A stretch of DNA of 64,000 nucleotides. It comes from Sapria himalayana (Eukaryota; Streptophyta; Magnoliopsida; Malpighiales; Rafflesiaceae). Shown here one piece after another: positions 1-13,480 of the stretch. Numbering within the stretch: position 1 is the stretch's first letter; each line of letters starts with the position of its first letter. Location: positions 1 through 64,000 of the forward strand of contig JAREIK010002957.1 in the NCBI GenBank assembly GCA_029783825.1. Reading direction: 5' to 3'. The notes under the pieces were generated by a model. It did not search any database and was not told the DNA's origin. It saw only the letters and a program-made list of their open reading frames with translations. A program made the position numbers and the translations under genes.

Positions 1-120
1 GATATATTTTGTGTTATGATAATATGATATATAACATTTATTTTTGTATTAATATTATGGTTTAAATATTGATAGATATAAATACTAATTAAAATTGACA
101 TTTAGGGATTTCAAAAAATA

Positions 121-1140
121 TCATAAGTTTATGCATGTTGGGCATGAAGGATAGTGATATGTATATCATAGGAGACATATATACTAGATACTATAAGAAT
201 GAAATGAAAACCCTTTAATCATAACACGTGAGTTAAACATATATGTAAATACCCAATATTAAAGTAAGTTTAATTTTGTGAGAATGATACTTAAATTAAA
301 AAGTAAAAATATATTTATGACCAATCCATTATGGCATAATTCTAATAGAACTAATCTTCAAATAATATGCAGGTTAACATAGAATACTTAACCTAGGGGT
401 TTTACTATAGTGTGAGAGTCAAGTGTCAGTTTTGGTGGATGGTAACAAATATGTCATGGGATACATGCAAGTGGAGGAATCTCGTATGGTAGTTAAAATC
501 CTATGAGTCAACTTCTCTTTTATAAATTCCATTTGTAAAATTCATGGGAAGACATATATTAATTGATATGAGTATGATACTTACAAATGCTAAAAGTATA
601 AATATATTTATTACAATATTATTTTACATCATATAAATATAGAGGTTTGAAATAGAAATTAATGCTCAAAGAAGGAATCAAGGGTAGTTGACATATTGTC
701 TAAAATAAGTAGATGTATGAATGACTTATGAATAGAATAACATGTGTTTTGATAGTGTAATATTAAAAGTACAACTATGAGGAGATCATCCTTAGTAGTA
801 ACAATCAATAGATGACATACACATTGTATGCTAAAATGGCATCAAGACAAGTCCATACTAATCTTTACTTCAATTGACAAATGAATAAAATATTTTTCAA
901 ATACAATATAAATATCATCATACATAAATAAATGATGTAAATCTAGAGTTTAAGTATTTTTTCTAAAATTTGAAGTCTATTTATTCAACTCTAGTAATTG
1001 GTGATTTATTTTAGTTAATCAAATTACCTACAGAATTCTTTTGGAACGGATGTCTATACTTATGTCTAATTTTATAATTTATACGACTCATATACTTGTG
1101 GATCTCCATTGGATAAAATACAAGCACCTAATGCACTATT
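121..1140 (+). repeat. Left arm of a large imperfect inverted repeat
   Basis: This stretch is homologous, in reverse complement, to about 1700-2712, with many substitutions and indels. A further direct copy lies at about 16330-16930. Shared landmarks are the words TTTATGCATGTTG, GACATATA and CATATACTTG. Around 420-560 all copies keep the outline of one reading frame (for example VDGNKYVMGYMQV here), so the repeat probably descends from coding sequence, but I do not recognise the protein. It lies directly upstream of a copia reverse transcriptase relic and may be part of the same old element. The sequence before base 121 looks like an extension of the 16.3-kb copy. Confidence 0.6.
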
Positions 1141-1189
1141 GGGACTATTTCACAATGATAAGTTTTAGCACCATAACAAAATTACAACA

Positions 1190-1690
1190 TGGACTAGAAG
1201 GAAAGTCTAATTGATCTATGTCAAGGTTAGCAGCAAGAGGTTTTATGTTGGCTTATGACATTGACTATTAGGTCACTTTTTTCAAGTGATCAAAATATAT
1301 ATTATTAGGTTGTTACTTTCTATTTCAATATCACATAAAAAAATTATGTATCAGCTAGATGTAAGGGATGCAATTTTCATAGTGATCACGATAAAAAATA
1401 TCTATGCACCAATGACCAACCATAGTGATTAATTTCTCTTTAAAGCATAAGGTGTTTAGACTATGAATGGAATAGTATGGCCTAAAGTAGTCTCTTAGGA
1501 TATGATTTAGGTTTACTATATTTTATTTGGTACTTACTATATTTTCTCTTAAAAAATGTGTGTCATACTATTCTTGTTACTTATCAATGGGTGAGTATGT
1601 GATGTTAGTTATATATATTGCTGATATTTTAACACAAGAGATGTTACAGTTAGATATATCTTTTGTAACTTTGTGAGGGTGTTAAAATTA
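1190..1690 (+). pseudogene. Ty1/copia reverse transcriptase relic
   Basis: Pieces of a copia reverse transcriptase can be read with frameshifts and stops. RLAARGFMLAYDIDY (about 1229) matches the family block RLVAKGFTQTYGIDY. YQLDVRDAIF (about 1350) matches the YQMDVKNAFL block that carries the first catalytic aspartate. VMLVIYIADIL (about 1600) corresponds to the VVYVDDIL catalytic box, with the first aspartate of the pair replaced by alanine. The copy cannot encode an enzyme. It sits between the two arms of the inverted repeat. Confidence 0.55.
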
Positions 1691-1699
1691 TCATTAATT

Positions 1700-2712
1700 T
1701 ATATGATCTCAAACCTCATTAGGCGATGATTTTTCTTCTAATATAGCTCTAATAAGTATATGAGTTATATAAGTATAATAAATTAGATATAAATCTAGAT
1801 AATGGTCGCATAAAAATTATATAAGCAATTTGATTAACCAATAGTTAATTAATAACTACTTGAGTTGAATTGATGTACTTATTTTTTGGAAAGATACTCA
1901 TACTCTAGGATTAGCTCACTTCTTTGTACATGATGATGTTTCTCTTATACTTGGTCAATGTCATATTTGGTATCTGGACAAAATGTAGATTAGTTTGAAA
2001 ATGTTCATGTGACTTCTTCGCATATAAGGTGGGCATCATTTTTAGACTATCATTACTAAGGATGGTCTTTTCATAATTGTCTCCTCTTTATTTAAACATC
2101 AAAGTCACATGTCATTCCATGAAATGATCATTCACATATCTACACATTTTGGGCAATACATCAATTTTTCTTAATAATTACCTATAACCTATAATTTTCT
2201 TAAAGATATAAGATACCATGATACTAAATGCATTTTTACTTTTAACTTCGTAACCACCATACCCACAATAATCAACATATAGCTTTTCATGAATCTCACC
2301 TATGTAAGTCACGCAAGATGGAATGACTTGTAGGGTTGTCACCATCATACTAGTCTTACTCACTTTCATATGTCTCATGACATACCTATCATCATCTATC
2401 ACAACAAACACATGACTCTCATACTATGGTAAAACTCATAAGTTAGATATTCTACTTAATTATCACATTATTCAAAGGTTAGTTCTTTAGATAGTATATG
2501 ATGAATTAGTCATCAATATATTGATGCTTTTGGTTTTGTAAGTAATATACTCTTTATAATTAAACTTACTTCAACTTTGGGTCTTCACACATTAGTTTGT
2601 CATACATGAAGATTAGAATGGGTATCACTCCTTCTTATAGTACACATAATTGTGTCACATGACTTAGTTGTCACCATCTACCAAAGGCAACATGCATAAA
2701 CCTATGTATTCA
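1700..2712 (-). repeat. Right arm of the inverted repeat
   Basis: Read on the minus strand this stretch follows the left arm (121-1140) almost end to end. It contains a 77-codon open frame (2178-2411, minus) that starts MFVVIDDDRYVMRHMKVSK. The frame aligns with the interrupted frame at about 420-560 and with the copy at 16.7 kb. Conservation of the frame across copies suggests coding ancestry in a transposable element, but I do not recognise the domain. I do not call it a gene, because it lacks an upstream context and is short. Confidence 0.55.
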
Positions 2713-3180
2713 TAAAAACCCTATCTTTTAGTTCTAATTTACATCCATATCCATAAACATACAAGTAATAATATAAACATAAATATAAACTCAATCAAAC
2801 ATTAATTTATCATAACAAAAGTATATTCATGAACCCTAGATATTAATCTAGCTAGAAATTGGAAAGGAAATTGCATGAGATGTGTTGAGAGACATCTCAT
2901 GGATTTGAGGGTTCCCAATGAATGAATAAGTGGAAATCTAAGGGCATAATTTTCAATCCAATCAAGTATTACTTGCTTTCACCTTGGATTTTCACTGAAT
3001 GTGTGTTGAAATTTCATTTCCTAAGCTTCTTTGCAAACATGGTTCATATTTTCCCCTTTTTTATCCTCTCCCTCATCTCTTTTTGTAAGTCTTACTTTTA
3101 TACTTTGGGGATCCATGTGATATTTTAAGTTATAATTAATTGAATATACTTGAGGTTACAACTTTATTACCTTCTTAGAT
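2713..3180. other. AT-rich DNA, nothing recognised
   Basis: I see no coding potential, structured repeat or terminal motif. The 68-codon frame at 2922-3128 is hydrophobic and of low complexity, and has no recognisable domain. Confidence 0.5.
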
Positions 3181-3900
3181 CTTCTTTGAGTATTGATATC
3201 ATGGCACTTGAATGACCATTATTAATACCTATACTCTCTATAATACAAAGTCATGATATTAGAATTAGTCATAATTTTGGTTTTGGTATTTTGAGCAAAG
3301 TGTCATAATACCAGACTTTCCATGATTGAGAAAATTACTCTTTATAATACAAAGTCATGGTATTAGAATTAACGATGATTTTGGTCTTTGCTTTTGGAAC
3401 AAATTTTCATAGCATTAGGATTACTATGGCTATGATAATTACTCTCTATACATTGTGTTGTGTTGAACAAGGTTACAACTTTAGTGTTTTCTCTTAAGAA
3501 CACAAGGTTGAAGTAATAGAAATTTTATGACTAGAGTAAATGCTCTATAAAATAAAAAGTTATGGAAGAAACATTTTATTGTAACTCAAAATACTATGTT
3601 TTAACTATGAATGAAATAAGTTGCAGCTCTAGAAAATTTCATGACTTTTTGTACCAATGAGATACTTGAGTGGCAAATCAAAAAAATAATGTCATAGTCA
3701 TTTAGTATTTTAGAGAGAGTGTAACCATAACTCAAAAAAAAATTTCTCAACCATGAGGATTGTGTTTCACAATAAATTATGTGTCAACTCAGTAGTAGAG
3801 TTATGATATACAAAGAATATCATGAAAATTTTTTAGAGATATAACCAAGAAGAAATGTTTCAACCACTCAAGAATATGTTTGGAAGGTATACCCAAGTCA
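3180..3900. repeat. Degenerate LTR-like repeat rich in AAAGTCATG words
   Basis: Words such as TATAATACAAAGTCATG recur at about 3239 and 3343, with further AGTCATGA-like words beyond. The same vocabulary fills the Athila 3' LTR at 31141-31950, the copy at 61190-62300 and the 70-bp array near 62.7 kb. I read this as an old, truncated LTR of the same broad family. The ends are not defined. Confidence 0.4.
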
Positions 3901-5270
3901 TGACAAATAAATTGTCATGTCTCTCTATGATTTCTCTTCCTTAAAGTCATTGCTCCATCGAGTTTGCCAATTTCACCTAGAATCATTATGATTTTACTAA
4001 TATTTATCAAATGTTGATTAAAATAATAATTAATACAATCTATCTAACAAGTACTTGAATATGTGTAAATAAAATAGGATATACTCACCTAATGACCAAA
4101 AAAAAATTGGTACATGGAGCATCAAACAAACTCTCATGCTAAGGGTATTACTCATCCTCGAGTAATAAATCATATTTTATAAAAAGTTTCACATCAAAAT
4201 CACAAGAAGAAACATTTATAAAATCATCAAGGATAACAAATATAGCCATATAAATGTGGTGAAGAAGGAGGGTGGTATGATTGATTGCTAGAAACAAAAT
4301 TCCAAAATGGGAACGTTACTCTAGAGAGCTCAAATTGGGGTATAGTTGTGGAATGTTTCTCTAGAAATTTATTCTTTACTATTCATTCCATCATTTGCAC
4401 AATCATAACTCATAGTGCATCCTATCATCTTTTAATGGAGTTCATAGCATCTTCAAATGAACCAAGAGTAAAATATATTTACTTTTGGATCTCATTCAAA
4501 TTTCTAACATCTTTTATCCATTGCTTCTCTTAAGAATACACATTTTTCTTTGTTTTTGTATCTTAGTTCATGATCAGTTTTTCCCACTCACATACATCAG
4601 CCTCATAGAGTTTTCCCAAATGAATTGACACTTCCCATTACTCTGGTCTCTATTTATTTCATTACCTTATCCAAGATTTTCATAATGTGTTCTTCAAACT
4701 TTTCTTTTGTGGGCATAAATAGAAGCGCTTTTTTTTGGAGATTTTTTTTCTTATAATGCATCTCTTTTCTCTATTTTGTTTTATTATGTTCTATTCTTTT
4801 AAGAATCCTTCCCACTTCGGATCTCTTTTCTCCAAACTCTCTATTAGGGAGTTATACAAAAGCTCTATCTCCACTTTCAACTACTCATCCCTATAGTCAA
4901 AATCGAAATTCATTTCTTCCGGCATGTACAAGACTTAACAAATTTTTTTTTTTGGCATGTCATATTTAAATGGGCTCAGGTGTTCTTTATCATATGGGTT
5001 TTCACTTATTTACATTAATTCTATGCCAACTTCGAGGTAGGGTGACAAATCTTTCCCAACTTCAATCAGTACTTCATCTTCAAGAATCTCATTTTTCTTC
5101 TTGCTTCTTTCAAGCCCTCATTTTAACACCTACCAATGTTACTGGGAATATCCATGGACACAATTAATCTTTATCTTCATATATCGAGACTCCCTTGGCT
5201 CTGTACAACTTCATCATTATCAAAGAAGGGTGAAATAGTTGGCTGAAGAATTCACCCTCCAAAACATCGA
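3900..5270. other. No gene recognised; probable eroded gypsy internal sequence
   Basis: Short frames at 4285-4533 and 4970-5167 show no domain. On the minus strand some phrases (for example MPEEMNFDFDY near 4860-4925) look like retroelement-encoded acidic segments, but nothing can be assigned. The context, between an LTR-like repeat and an integrase-like relic, suggests an internal region of a dead retrotransposon. Confidence 0.3.
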
Positions 5271-5279
5271 GAATAGACT

Positions 5280-5720
5280 TTTCTAAAATCATCCTCACAT
5301 GAATCTCAATTTCCTTTACTTACAAAAAATTAATATCACCCTACCATGCATGATAGTGGAGACATAAATACTTAGCTACAAAAATAAGTATAGAAAATAT
5401 AATAAAATATGTTTTTCCTCTATGATTTCTCCTTTCACTAAGTATCCATAAGTACTTTTTGACCAAACTCTCTATTCTTCTTGTCTACCCATCAATGTTG
5501 TGGTAATTAATTTGTAGTTTATTTAAATCTTTAGAGATTTAAAGATCATACCATACATGTTTCATTGCTAACCAAATATCTCATTGATAGATTCTCTTTT
5601 GAAGCGCACCCTAACTCTTCGTACATATCACTTTTTATAATCTATGTCTTCTAAATTGGAATAAAATTATTTGACAATGTTTTCCCATTTATGTGCATTT
5701 TAAATTTTTTCCACTTTTTC
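5280..5720 (-). pseudogene. Possible Ty3/gypsy integrase relic
   Basis: On the minus strand around 5440-5560 the phrase NIDGQTRRIESLVKKYL resembles the gypsy integrase block HPQTDGQTERVNQVLEDML, which lies before the last catalytic glutamate region. Flanking frames are broken by stops and shifts. The match is short, so this is a tentative call. No LTR or primer-binding site could be paired with it. Confidence 0.3.
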
Positions 5721-6045
5721 CTCTCATTTGATTCTTGGAAAGATGGATTAAAATCTTTAAACATATGCACTTTTATAAAGCTCTTTGCCCAAGACTAAGG
5801 TCATCTATCCTTTTCATTATTTTAAGGAAATTTAGCTTTGAGACTATGACTTTGGGAGAAGCCTCAGTGGTAGATTTTCTTTGTCACTTGCTTTTTGTCT
5901 TTTTACTCACCTCAATCTCTCCTCTTCTTGCTCTTCAATTTAAAACATGGGGTTTTTTCGTTATGGTAGCTCCAATCTTTGATCATGATCTTTCCAGATA
6001 ATATTGTTTGAGTAGATAAAAAATTTTAAAAATATCTTGAAGTAG
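5721..6045. other. No gene supported
   Basis: An 88-codon frame (5735-6001, plus) is hydrophobic and has no recognisable domain, homologous neighbour or start context. It is most likely a chance frame in repeat DNA. Confidence 0.4.
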
Positions 6046-8560
6046 AATATATTATCACTATGATCAATCCTTAAGAAGAATAAATGGAATTGGAAAAATA
6101 TCCTATATAAATTACACAGCTTATAGATTTTCCTCAAAAAGGAAAATAAGATATATTTCCTAGAAGAGCTTTATGCTTATAAAAAATTATTTTGAAGATA
6201 TGTTAAACATTAGATACTTTATGTTTATTACTATATCTTCTGAGATTCAAAAGTAATAAGAGGACATGATTGCATTGGATATGATCGAGCACCTATAAAA
6301 CTTTTTAAGGGACCTGCACAATATGAATGATGTGACATATCTATGACATTATTTCAATTCAAGATGTTGAATGAAACAATTATGAAAATTCATGTTCTCA
6401 AAATGATACATTATGTTGAGGGCTTATCATGGATATGATTTCCCACATGCCAAGAGTTGACCACGAACTTAATTTTGTAAGCATTGAAACAAGGGTATAA
6501 TCAATTTATAATGAACTTTAACATGTTTGCAATTGATAAGTTGTTCCTCAGTTGCTAAGCATGTTGACTAGCTGAAGCTAACATGAAGAATTCCATACCT
6601 AATATTTTTTTGATGATTCATAAGAGAACAAACAAAAGAAAAAGCTTAACTTGGTTTCCATGGCACATAATTGAAATGCATGATGGCCATTGTCAGAGCA
6701 ATTATTTTCTCTACTTCAAAAAAAATTAATAAAAAGAAAAGAAGGGTGAGACTTCTATTTCATACATATTTACTATAGAAATTAACCTATTTACTTAATT
6801 ATAAATATTACATATCAAATATGATTCTCACATCTGTTCAAATGTGCATAAACTATTGGATATTAAACAATTGAGTGATGAAAATTCTACTTACTCATGA
6901 TTTGTTACTCAGGTCATGTAAGTGAGAATCGCATTTGCAAACTTTACAAAGAAGGATGCTTGGACTCATTTGGTTCTAAGCAATATAAGATGTATGATGC
7001 ATTTTAATTTGGAAACATGACAAAAATCCACTTTATTGGATGAGGTGAGAGGAAAAAGATTCATTGGGTCTTATAAATACTAAAGTATATGGACCTCTAA
7101 ATATAGAAGCCCAAGAAAAGCTATAAGTATATTATGTTTATTCATGATTTCCATAGATATGATATGTGCATATTATGAATCACAAATTTGAGGCGCTTGA
7201 AAAGTTCAAGAATTAAAGGAATTAACTTCAAAAACAAATTGACAAAAATATCAAAACATTTAGATTAGATGCAAGTGTTGAGTACATAAGTCAAGAGTTT
7301 GATAATCTTCTGAAAGACAATGGAATATTTTCATGATGAACCCCTATGACAACACAACAAGAGAATCACCATTGAAAGAATCAGAATTAAACTATAATAT
7401 ATATGATTTGATTGATGATGAATCATTCAAAAATTTCTATATCCTTGTGTCATCATCCATTACTAACAATTACTTTCACATAGAATAATATTTAAACCAA
7501 CTCTATTCAAAAAATATCATATGAAATATCTATTGGGGAGCTTTCGATGTCTTTAATGAGAATTTTGGACTATGATATTTATGCAAAATGCAAAAAGTCA
7601 GACATACCGAGACATATATCTGATAAATATTATTGTGTGATATCCTAAAAATCCAAGTGATATTTTTTCTTTCAATAAATTGAGAACAACGAATTTATTA
7701 CTTGTACATCAGTATTTCATGGAAATCAAATTATCTCTAGAAAGGCTAATAGGAAAAACATTGAGCTTAATAAAGTTTAAAAACCACAATAGAATGTTAA
7801 ACTTTAAATAGTTCCTAAAAATCATTCTAAAACTATTTGGGAACAACAAATTACTCAAAAGATATAATTACTATATAGGTTAAATATAAATCATCCTACT
7901 TGAGAGATTTGAATCTCTCTTTAGATAGATGATGTCATTCTATGTATAGATCAAGATGGCACTGCTACCTACAAAGAAAAAATAGAAAACCATAATTTGA
8001 AAAATAACTTAGAAATATATGGCTTGAGATAAAACCTTGGTTTGCCTTGGTTGACCCATTGGTGGAACTAATAACTACATAGGTCAAATACATATCATTG
8101 TGACATGATTTTTTCATGACAAAGTATACTGATGTTCTAATAATGGATAAGTTGTGGAAGGACTATAATATTAGAACAATCTATGTATGCTAACAAATTA
8201 TGGACCTTGGTTGACCACCCAACATGATGAAACCTTTTGGGTGTGATTAGATTCAAGAAACAAACTGACATGGATAGGATTGCAAAAATATTTGAAGAGT
8301 AAGTAGTCACACATGGGGTCCAATAGATTCATGGTATTGACTATCACACTAATAGATTCATGGTGTGATTAGATGTTAACATCCATCACGATCTTGATTG
8401 AAGCCATGTTTTTAACTATAAAAATTTGATTTTATGTACTTGATTTTATGTACTTTCATTGAAATAAGTTGTAGTTGATTACATCTCATTGGATTAAAGA
8501 AAAATGAAAATGTACTACATATTTACATTAACCTTAGAAATAATGGTGTTTTTATGTTTG
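6046..8560 (+). mobile_element. Degraded Ty1/copia internal region, copy 1
   Basis: The order is that of a copia polyprotein, with many stops and frameshifts. About 6050-6750 corresponds to gag (residual YNQFIMNFNM-like and AEANMKNS-like blocks). About 6890-7130 is the GAG-pre-integrase and start of the integrase, where HVSENRICKLYKEGCLDSF is followed by MTKIHFIG, a block of the LGHISEDRIKRLVKDG type. About 7150-7400 is the integrase core. About 8150-8300 is the start of reverse transcriptase (LWTLVDHPT, KKQTDMD, VTHGVQ, IHGIDY). The RT palm is missing. A second copy of the same element lies at 17870-20622, so the two can be aligned to rebuild history. No LTRs were identified. Confidence 0.7.
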
Positions 8561-10252
8561 GTGCAATATAAATAAGTTAGAAAATTATGTTACTAGGTGT
8601 TTTGGGGCGTGGGAAGCTACCTATTTATTTTTTAATCTATAATGAAATCTTCACAGTTACATTATCATTTTAATAAAATTTTATTTTAGACATAATTATT
8701 TTTTTATATTAGACAAAGATTCCCAATGCATAACACGACATTTCACAATTCAACCAAATTTTTAAAACAATCATGCATGCTTAACTTTGCTAGTGCCACA
8801 ATCCTTATTAAAATGATAAAATCATTCTTATTTTAAGTCAACTATAGTGTATCATGATAAACACAGAGTGTCACAATCCACGGAAAATGTGTAATTAAGA
8901 TGAAGGATATCCCTCTTAGATTAAAAGAGTCTTGTAATATTAAAAGGCTGTTTATATTATTTTCAATGACATTGCATCTAAGTCAATGAGTGCAGTATCA
9001 TTAAAGTGTTGACATATTTAAGCATTATGATTACAACAATTGGTTGAAATATTTCAACCATATTAATTTAATAATTTGGTTATAGAGATTGGAAGTACAA
9101 ATTGAATATTTATTTGAGTTATGTAGTGTTATGACTTATGAGATAGTGGGTTTGGTATTACATAATAAATTAGTTGAGAATGATTTTTTTGGATTAAATA
9201 CATGAATTATTATTTATTTCTTTTCATAAAATAATTTTCAAATAAATATATATTTTAAAAAACATAGATTTAAATATTGATGATACACAGTCTACGCACA
9301 AGATATTTCTATATAATTTCATGTAGCATTAGTCATACAAGAATCACATCTCAAAAAATAATTCATTAAAAATAGCTAATTATTAGTAAGTAATTTCATC
9401 TAGGATTAGTCATACTACCAAGTCTACACCAAGAAAATGAGGAAAATTGGATAAAAATATTTTCCAAAGTAGGAGGGAGAAGATGAATTGAATGATGAAA
9501 AAATTATAATTGAATCTCATATTTGAGAAAGTGTAATAAATTTGAGATTGTTTTGAAACTGATAAGATACAACTTGCAATGGAGGCTACATACAAGGAAA
9601 ATAATAATAGCAGGATTATTTAGATTATGACAAAATTTTAAAAGGTGAAAGGTATGATGCTCTAGGATACCTTCAAAATTCTTATAAATGTTTAATGCTT
9701 GCATTCTAATTGTTCTTATATAAAAAATAAATTTATGACGCCACAAAGTCTTATGGGAGCTCAATCACTTTACTAAAATGAGTGATTGACAAATGTGCCT
9801 ACTCTTAGTCTATAAAATAATACAAAATTTTTGTTTTTGATCACCATTAATAAAATCTTTATTAAAAAAAGACTTTTTTTAAAAAATTTAAAAAATATAT
9901 ATCAAAAATAACATATATATGTTTTGGTTTCCTAAAAATTAAAAATCCAATTTTGTTCTTCAATGTGACACATCAGCACGTAAAAAGATTTCGAATTTAA
10001 AAACAACTTTTTAAAAATGAAAGCAATTTTTGTTTAAATCAAAAACTTATTTTGTGTGTGTGTGTGTAAGCAAATATATATACTTATACATACATTATAA
10101 AACATATTAGAATAATAATAGAATTATAACCATATAAAATTTTAGCACAATTATAACCAAATTAATATCGAATAAAATTTTATCAAAATTATAAAACTTG
10201 TTACAATATATAATTAGTTCGATTATAAAAATATATAAATTAATAATTACAT

Positions 10253-10285
<33 letters not shown>

Positions 10286-11185
10286 ATATATAGAATTTAA
10301 AAATAAAATAAAATAACAATGTAGCCATAAAACTCATTAATATCTATGAAAATTATTATTCAAAAAATTATAGAACTATGATGCATCAAAATTTTAAAAT
10401 TCATCAATGTGGTATATTTATCTAGGATATAGAAATGTAAATAGTAAAAGTCTTATCATATTTCTAATTTAAAATTTAAAATACTAATGAAAATTTTATA
10501 TTTGTTATAATTTTTAAAAATTAAAACTATGTGCTATCATATTTCGATTAATTTTTTTTACATAAGCCAACTATAATCTCTACATGAGTCATGTTGCAGT
10601 TATACATATAGCACATACCAATTTTTGTGATAATAAATAACTTTTTATTTGATGAATAGTTAGTACATGCCTTTGATTTAAAAAAATTGTTTTTACTCTT
10701 AAAAAATATCTCAAACTTATGAAACTTAAGATTTATGTTTCTAGAAGTACATACTTATTATCTTATGATTCATTTTAGTCTATCTCACATTGACAATGAG
10801 CATGTCATGATGTGTTTAATATAGACTAACATAATATCTATCTAAATCAAGGTTATCACCTTTAATTTATCTTTAATTATGTCTTAATAATTCAATTCAT
10901 ATCCATAAACCAATATTGATTTCAAACCATATGTATATGTAATGATAAGTTGAGCATATCAATCAAATATTTATATTTATGATTACAATATAATAAAGTT
11001 CTTTCATACTATAATGATTTGAATCTAAGTTGTGAGTATAAAAATCATATCTATCACATTAATTAATCATTTCAAAATTGATCAAAAGGCTTAATAATCT
11101 ATATACCTAACATTTAAAGTCCAAAAATTTTGCAACATTGATTAAATTAAAGTGAATATTATGGTATGTTTTGCATCATGGAGCA
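8561..11185. other. AT-rich intergenic DNA without recognisable genes
   Basis: This 2.6-kb stretch has only short low-complexity frames, for example minus-strand frames at 9410-9764 and 10107-10337 that are rich in Ile, Phe, Asn and Tyr. It also holds GT repeats near 10055 and an AT microsatellite at 10254-10279. I see no domain, terminal inverted repeat or LTR. Confidence 0.5.
10251..10280. repeat. (TA)n microsatellite
   Basis: An uninterrupted run of alternating T and A of about 26 bases inside AT-rich DNA. Confidence 0.9.
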
Positions 11186-11189
11186 AAGG

Positions 11190-11660
11190 ATTTCATTTGG
11201 TTTTTTCGAGTAGATGATTTGGTGAGAGATGAATGTTCCGTGGGTAAAATATCAAAAATTATAGTATATTTATAGTGAGATTAGATGATGTGTAAGTATG
11301 ATAATGAGTTAAAATTCAATTAATTTCATGACTTAAAGGTTTTTGTAGATTTTGATTGAAAGTTATGAAATTGTATATTTTTTGAGATAATTGGTGACTT
11401 GGTGATGTGTAGGCTCCTTGATGTTGTTTTGATATCTGTTTTTGGCCAAAAATGTTACATATTTAGCCATGATAATTTTTGTATGTCATGACAATATCAC
11501 TTCATTAGCATTAACTTTTAACTATACGTGGCTATTATATTATCTTGGAATTGCAACTATTTTTATCTTGTAATAATGTATTGACTATGACAATAATTTC
11601 ATATCATAGTAACCTAGTACCTCCCCATCCTAAAAGTCAGTTATTTTTCAGTATCACAGC
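11190..11660 (+). repeat. 5' LTR segment of an Athila-like relic
   Basis: This segment aligns with 14213-14705 in direct orientation. Shared words in the same order include TTAGATGATGTGTAAGTA, AATTCAATTAATTTCA or its variant, TTTTGGCCAAAA-like and ATCTTTGTATGTCA-like blocks, and CTAAAAGTCAG at the end of the shared part. The left copy continues past CTAAAAGTCAG towards about 11800-12090, whereas the right copy stops there at a CACTA terminus. The arrangement of two direct repeats around an integrase relic supports an LTR pair. The outer boundary is approximate. Confidence 0.5.
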
Positions 11661-12480
11661 TTTCTCTTTACTAAAGCTTTGTTTCTCCAGGGTCAAAGTC
11701 ATATTCTTTTCTAAAAGCTATGACTTTTGGAAAATAGAGAATTATAAAGCCAAAACTACTCTAGCCAAATTCACGATATTTATCCAAAACCACAACTATT
11801 TTCATTGAGCGATTACAAAGCCGAGGCTTGGATGTATGAGCTAACAGCAAAAGTAACTGCAACTTCTCAACACCATTACCATGTGATTCCATTGAAAGAT
11901 TAAGATCATAGCTATGGTCACTTGCTTGCACAATAACCATCTGATCCACAAAAAAAGACCAAAGAAAAAGTCTTTTCCACTTTTCAATATAGTGGCCATT
12001 TGATCTAGAAATTCTAGTCATACATCCTTGGATCAAATTTGGTGATTTATTCATATAACATAGTTGTGCATTATATGTTAACAAAAAAAGAAGGTAAATT
12101 GAGGTTGATGAGATGAATACCTTTTATCTAAGAACTTGATATTTAAATCAGATATAAGAATGGAAGTGATAATGTGAAAGCTAACCATTTATTTCACTTG
12201 GAATAGATGGATAAAAAAATTTTGAAGAAGCTAAAATTACAAAAAACTTTTGGGATGAGCAAATTACGACCTTAAAGATTCAACTTTCATGATATGGTGG
12301 TTTTGCTGACTATTTTGCATGTGGTGCCATACCCCCATTTTTCATGTCACATTAACAAAAATTTTTTCATTATACAAAAAATTATCTCGAGAATGATCGA
12401 CTTTTATTCAAAAGATACACTAATAAGATTACGATGTGTTCTCGTTAGTGACATGATGTGTTCCCGTTAGTGAGCAACTA
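11661..12480 (+). other. Continuation of 5' LTR and leader; no gene supported
   Basis: The region past the shared LTR block probably includes the rest of the LTR and the leader. A 107-codon minus-strand frame (11761-12084) overlaps it. That frame has no recognised domain and runs against the direction of the element, so I treat it as chance. No primer-binding site could be recognised. Confidence 0.35.
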
Positions 12481-13480
12481 ATGATTTCCCTCAAATTCCA
12501 CTCTTCCCCATATGAAGGACATTTTGAGAGAAACAAACAACTCAAAATATTTAAAATTTAGTTTTTATTTGGTAATCATTATTATGAGATTTCCAAAACA
12601 TGGAAAGATGATGTGATAGATCCCAACAATTAGAGAACATATAATGAAAAGCCATTGAAATTTATCATAAAAGCTTAAAATTTTAATGTATGGAAAAGTT
12701 TAGTTCATTAGTCTTTTTCTAGTATCTTGTGGAAAATAATATATTTTACTGGCAGTAGATTATGCATCAAAATTAGTGAAAGCAGTAGCAATGAAGAGAA
12801 ATAATGCGGAGATAGGTTTGGAGTTCTTATTCAAAAATAATTTTTCATGATTTAGAGCACTGCGATGTATCATATGTGATGGAAAAAGTTATTTCTATAA
12901 TAGAATATTTGAGGTATGTTTTGCAAAGCATGGAACTAAGCATAAAAAATGACTAACATATTATCCACAAATGAATGAGCAAATAAAAATATCAAACTAT
13001 GAGATACAAAATATTAGAAATTATGTTTAATTATTTATAAAACATTTGGCTCAATGCTTAGAGTAGGCACTATGAGCATATAAAACTATTTTTAAGAATT
13101 CATATGGAATGTCCCCTTTTTGACTCATCTTTGGAAAAACTTGTTACTTGTCAGTTGAACTCAAACATAAAGTATGACGAGTCATCAAAATATCACATTA
13201 TGTTTTGACGGATGCAAAAGAAAGAATAATTCTTCAAATAAGTAAAATGAAAGAGTTAAAAAATGAAGTGAATAATAACTCATGCATTTATAAGGATAAT
13301 ACAAAATAATAACTTAATAAAACTATGCAACGGAAAGATTTGAAAGTTGAAAGAAAAAGTATTAGTTTAAAATTTTTGGTTGAAGTCGTTCTTAAGAAAG
13401 TTGAAATATTGATGGAATGGTCCAAAATTAATATGCATTCCTCCCTATGGGACCATATTGGTGAAGTGAAGAAAAGATCA
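12480..13480 (+). pseudogene. Athila-type Ty3/gypsy integrase relic
   Basis: Read with frame changes, the stretch follows an Athila integrase. SSPYEGHF near 12500 corresponds to the HHCC-proximal block CHSSPYGGHF. RALRCIICDG near 12855 matches ALRTIISDEG, the block with a catalytic aspartate. FEVCFAKHGTKHK near 12910 matches the FAKYGVTHK block and is followed by a degraded HPQ block. YKTIFKNSYGMSPF near 13080 matches YKTAFKTPIGMSPY. LSVELKHK near 13155 matches LPVELEHK. Gag, protease and reverse transcriptase are missing between the LTRs, so the element has a large internal deletion. Confidence 0.6.

Noticed and set aside
9410..9764. Two overlapping minus-strand frames of 61 and 86 codons
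   Set aside because: AT-rich, low-complexity composition with no domain or homologous copy in the window.
11761..12084. 107-codon minus-strand frame, one of the longest in the window
   Set aside because: No domain, and it overlaps the LTR/leader of a plus-strand retroelement. A chance frame is the simpler reading.
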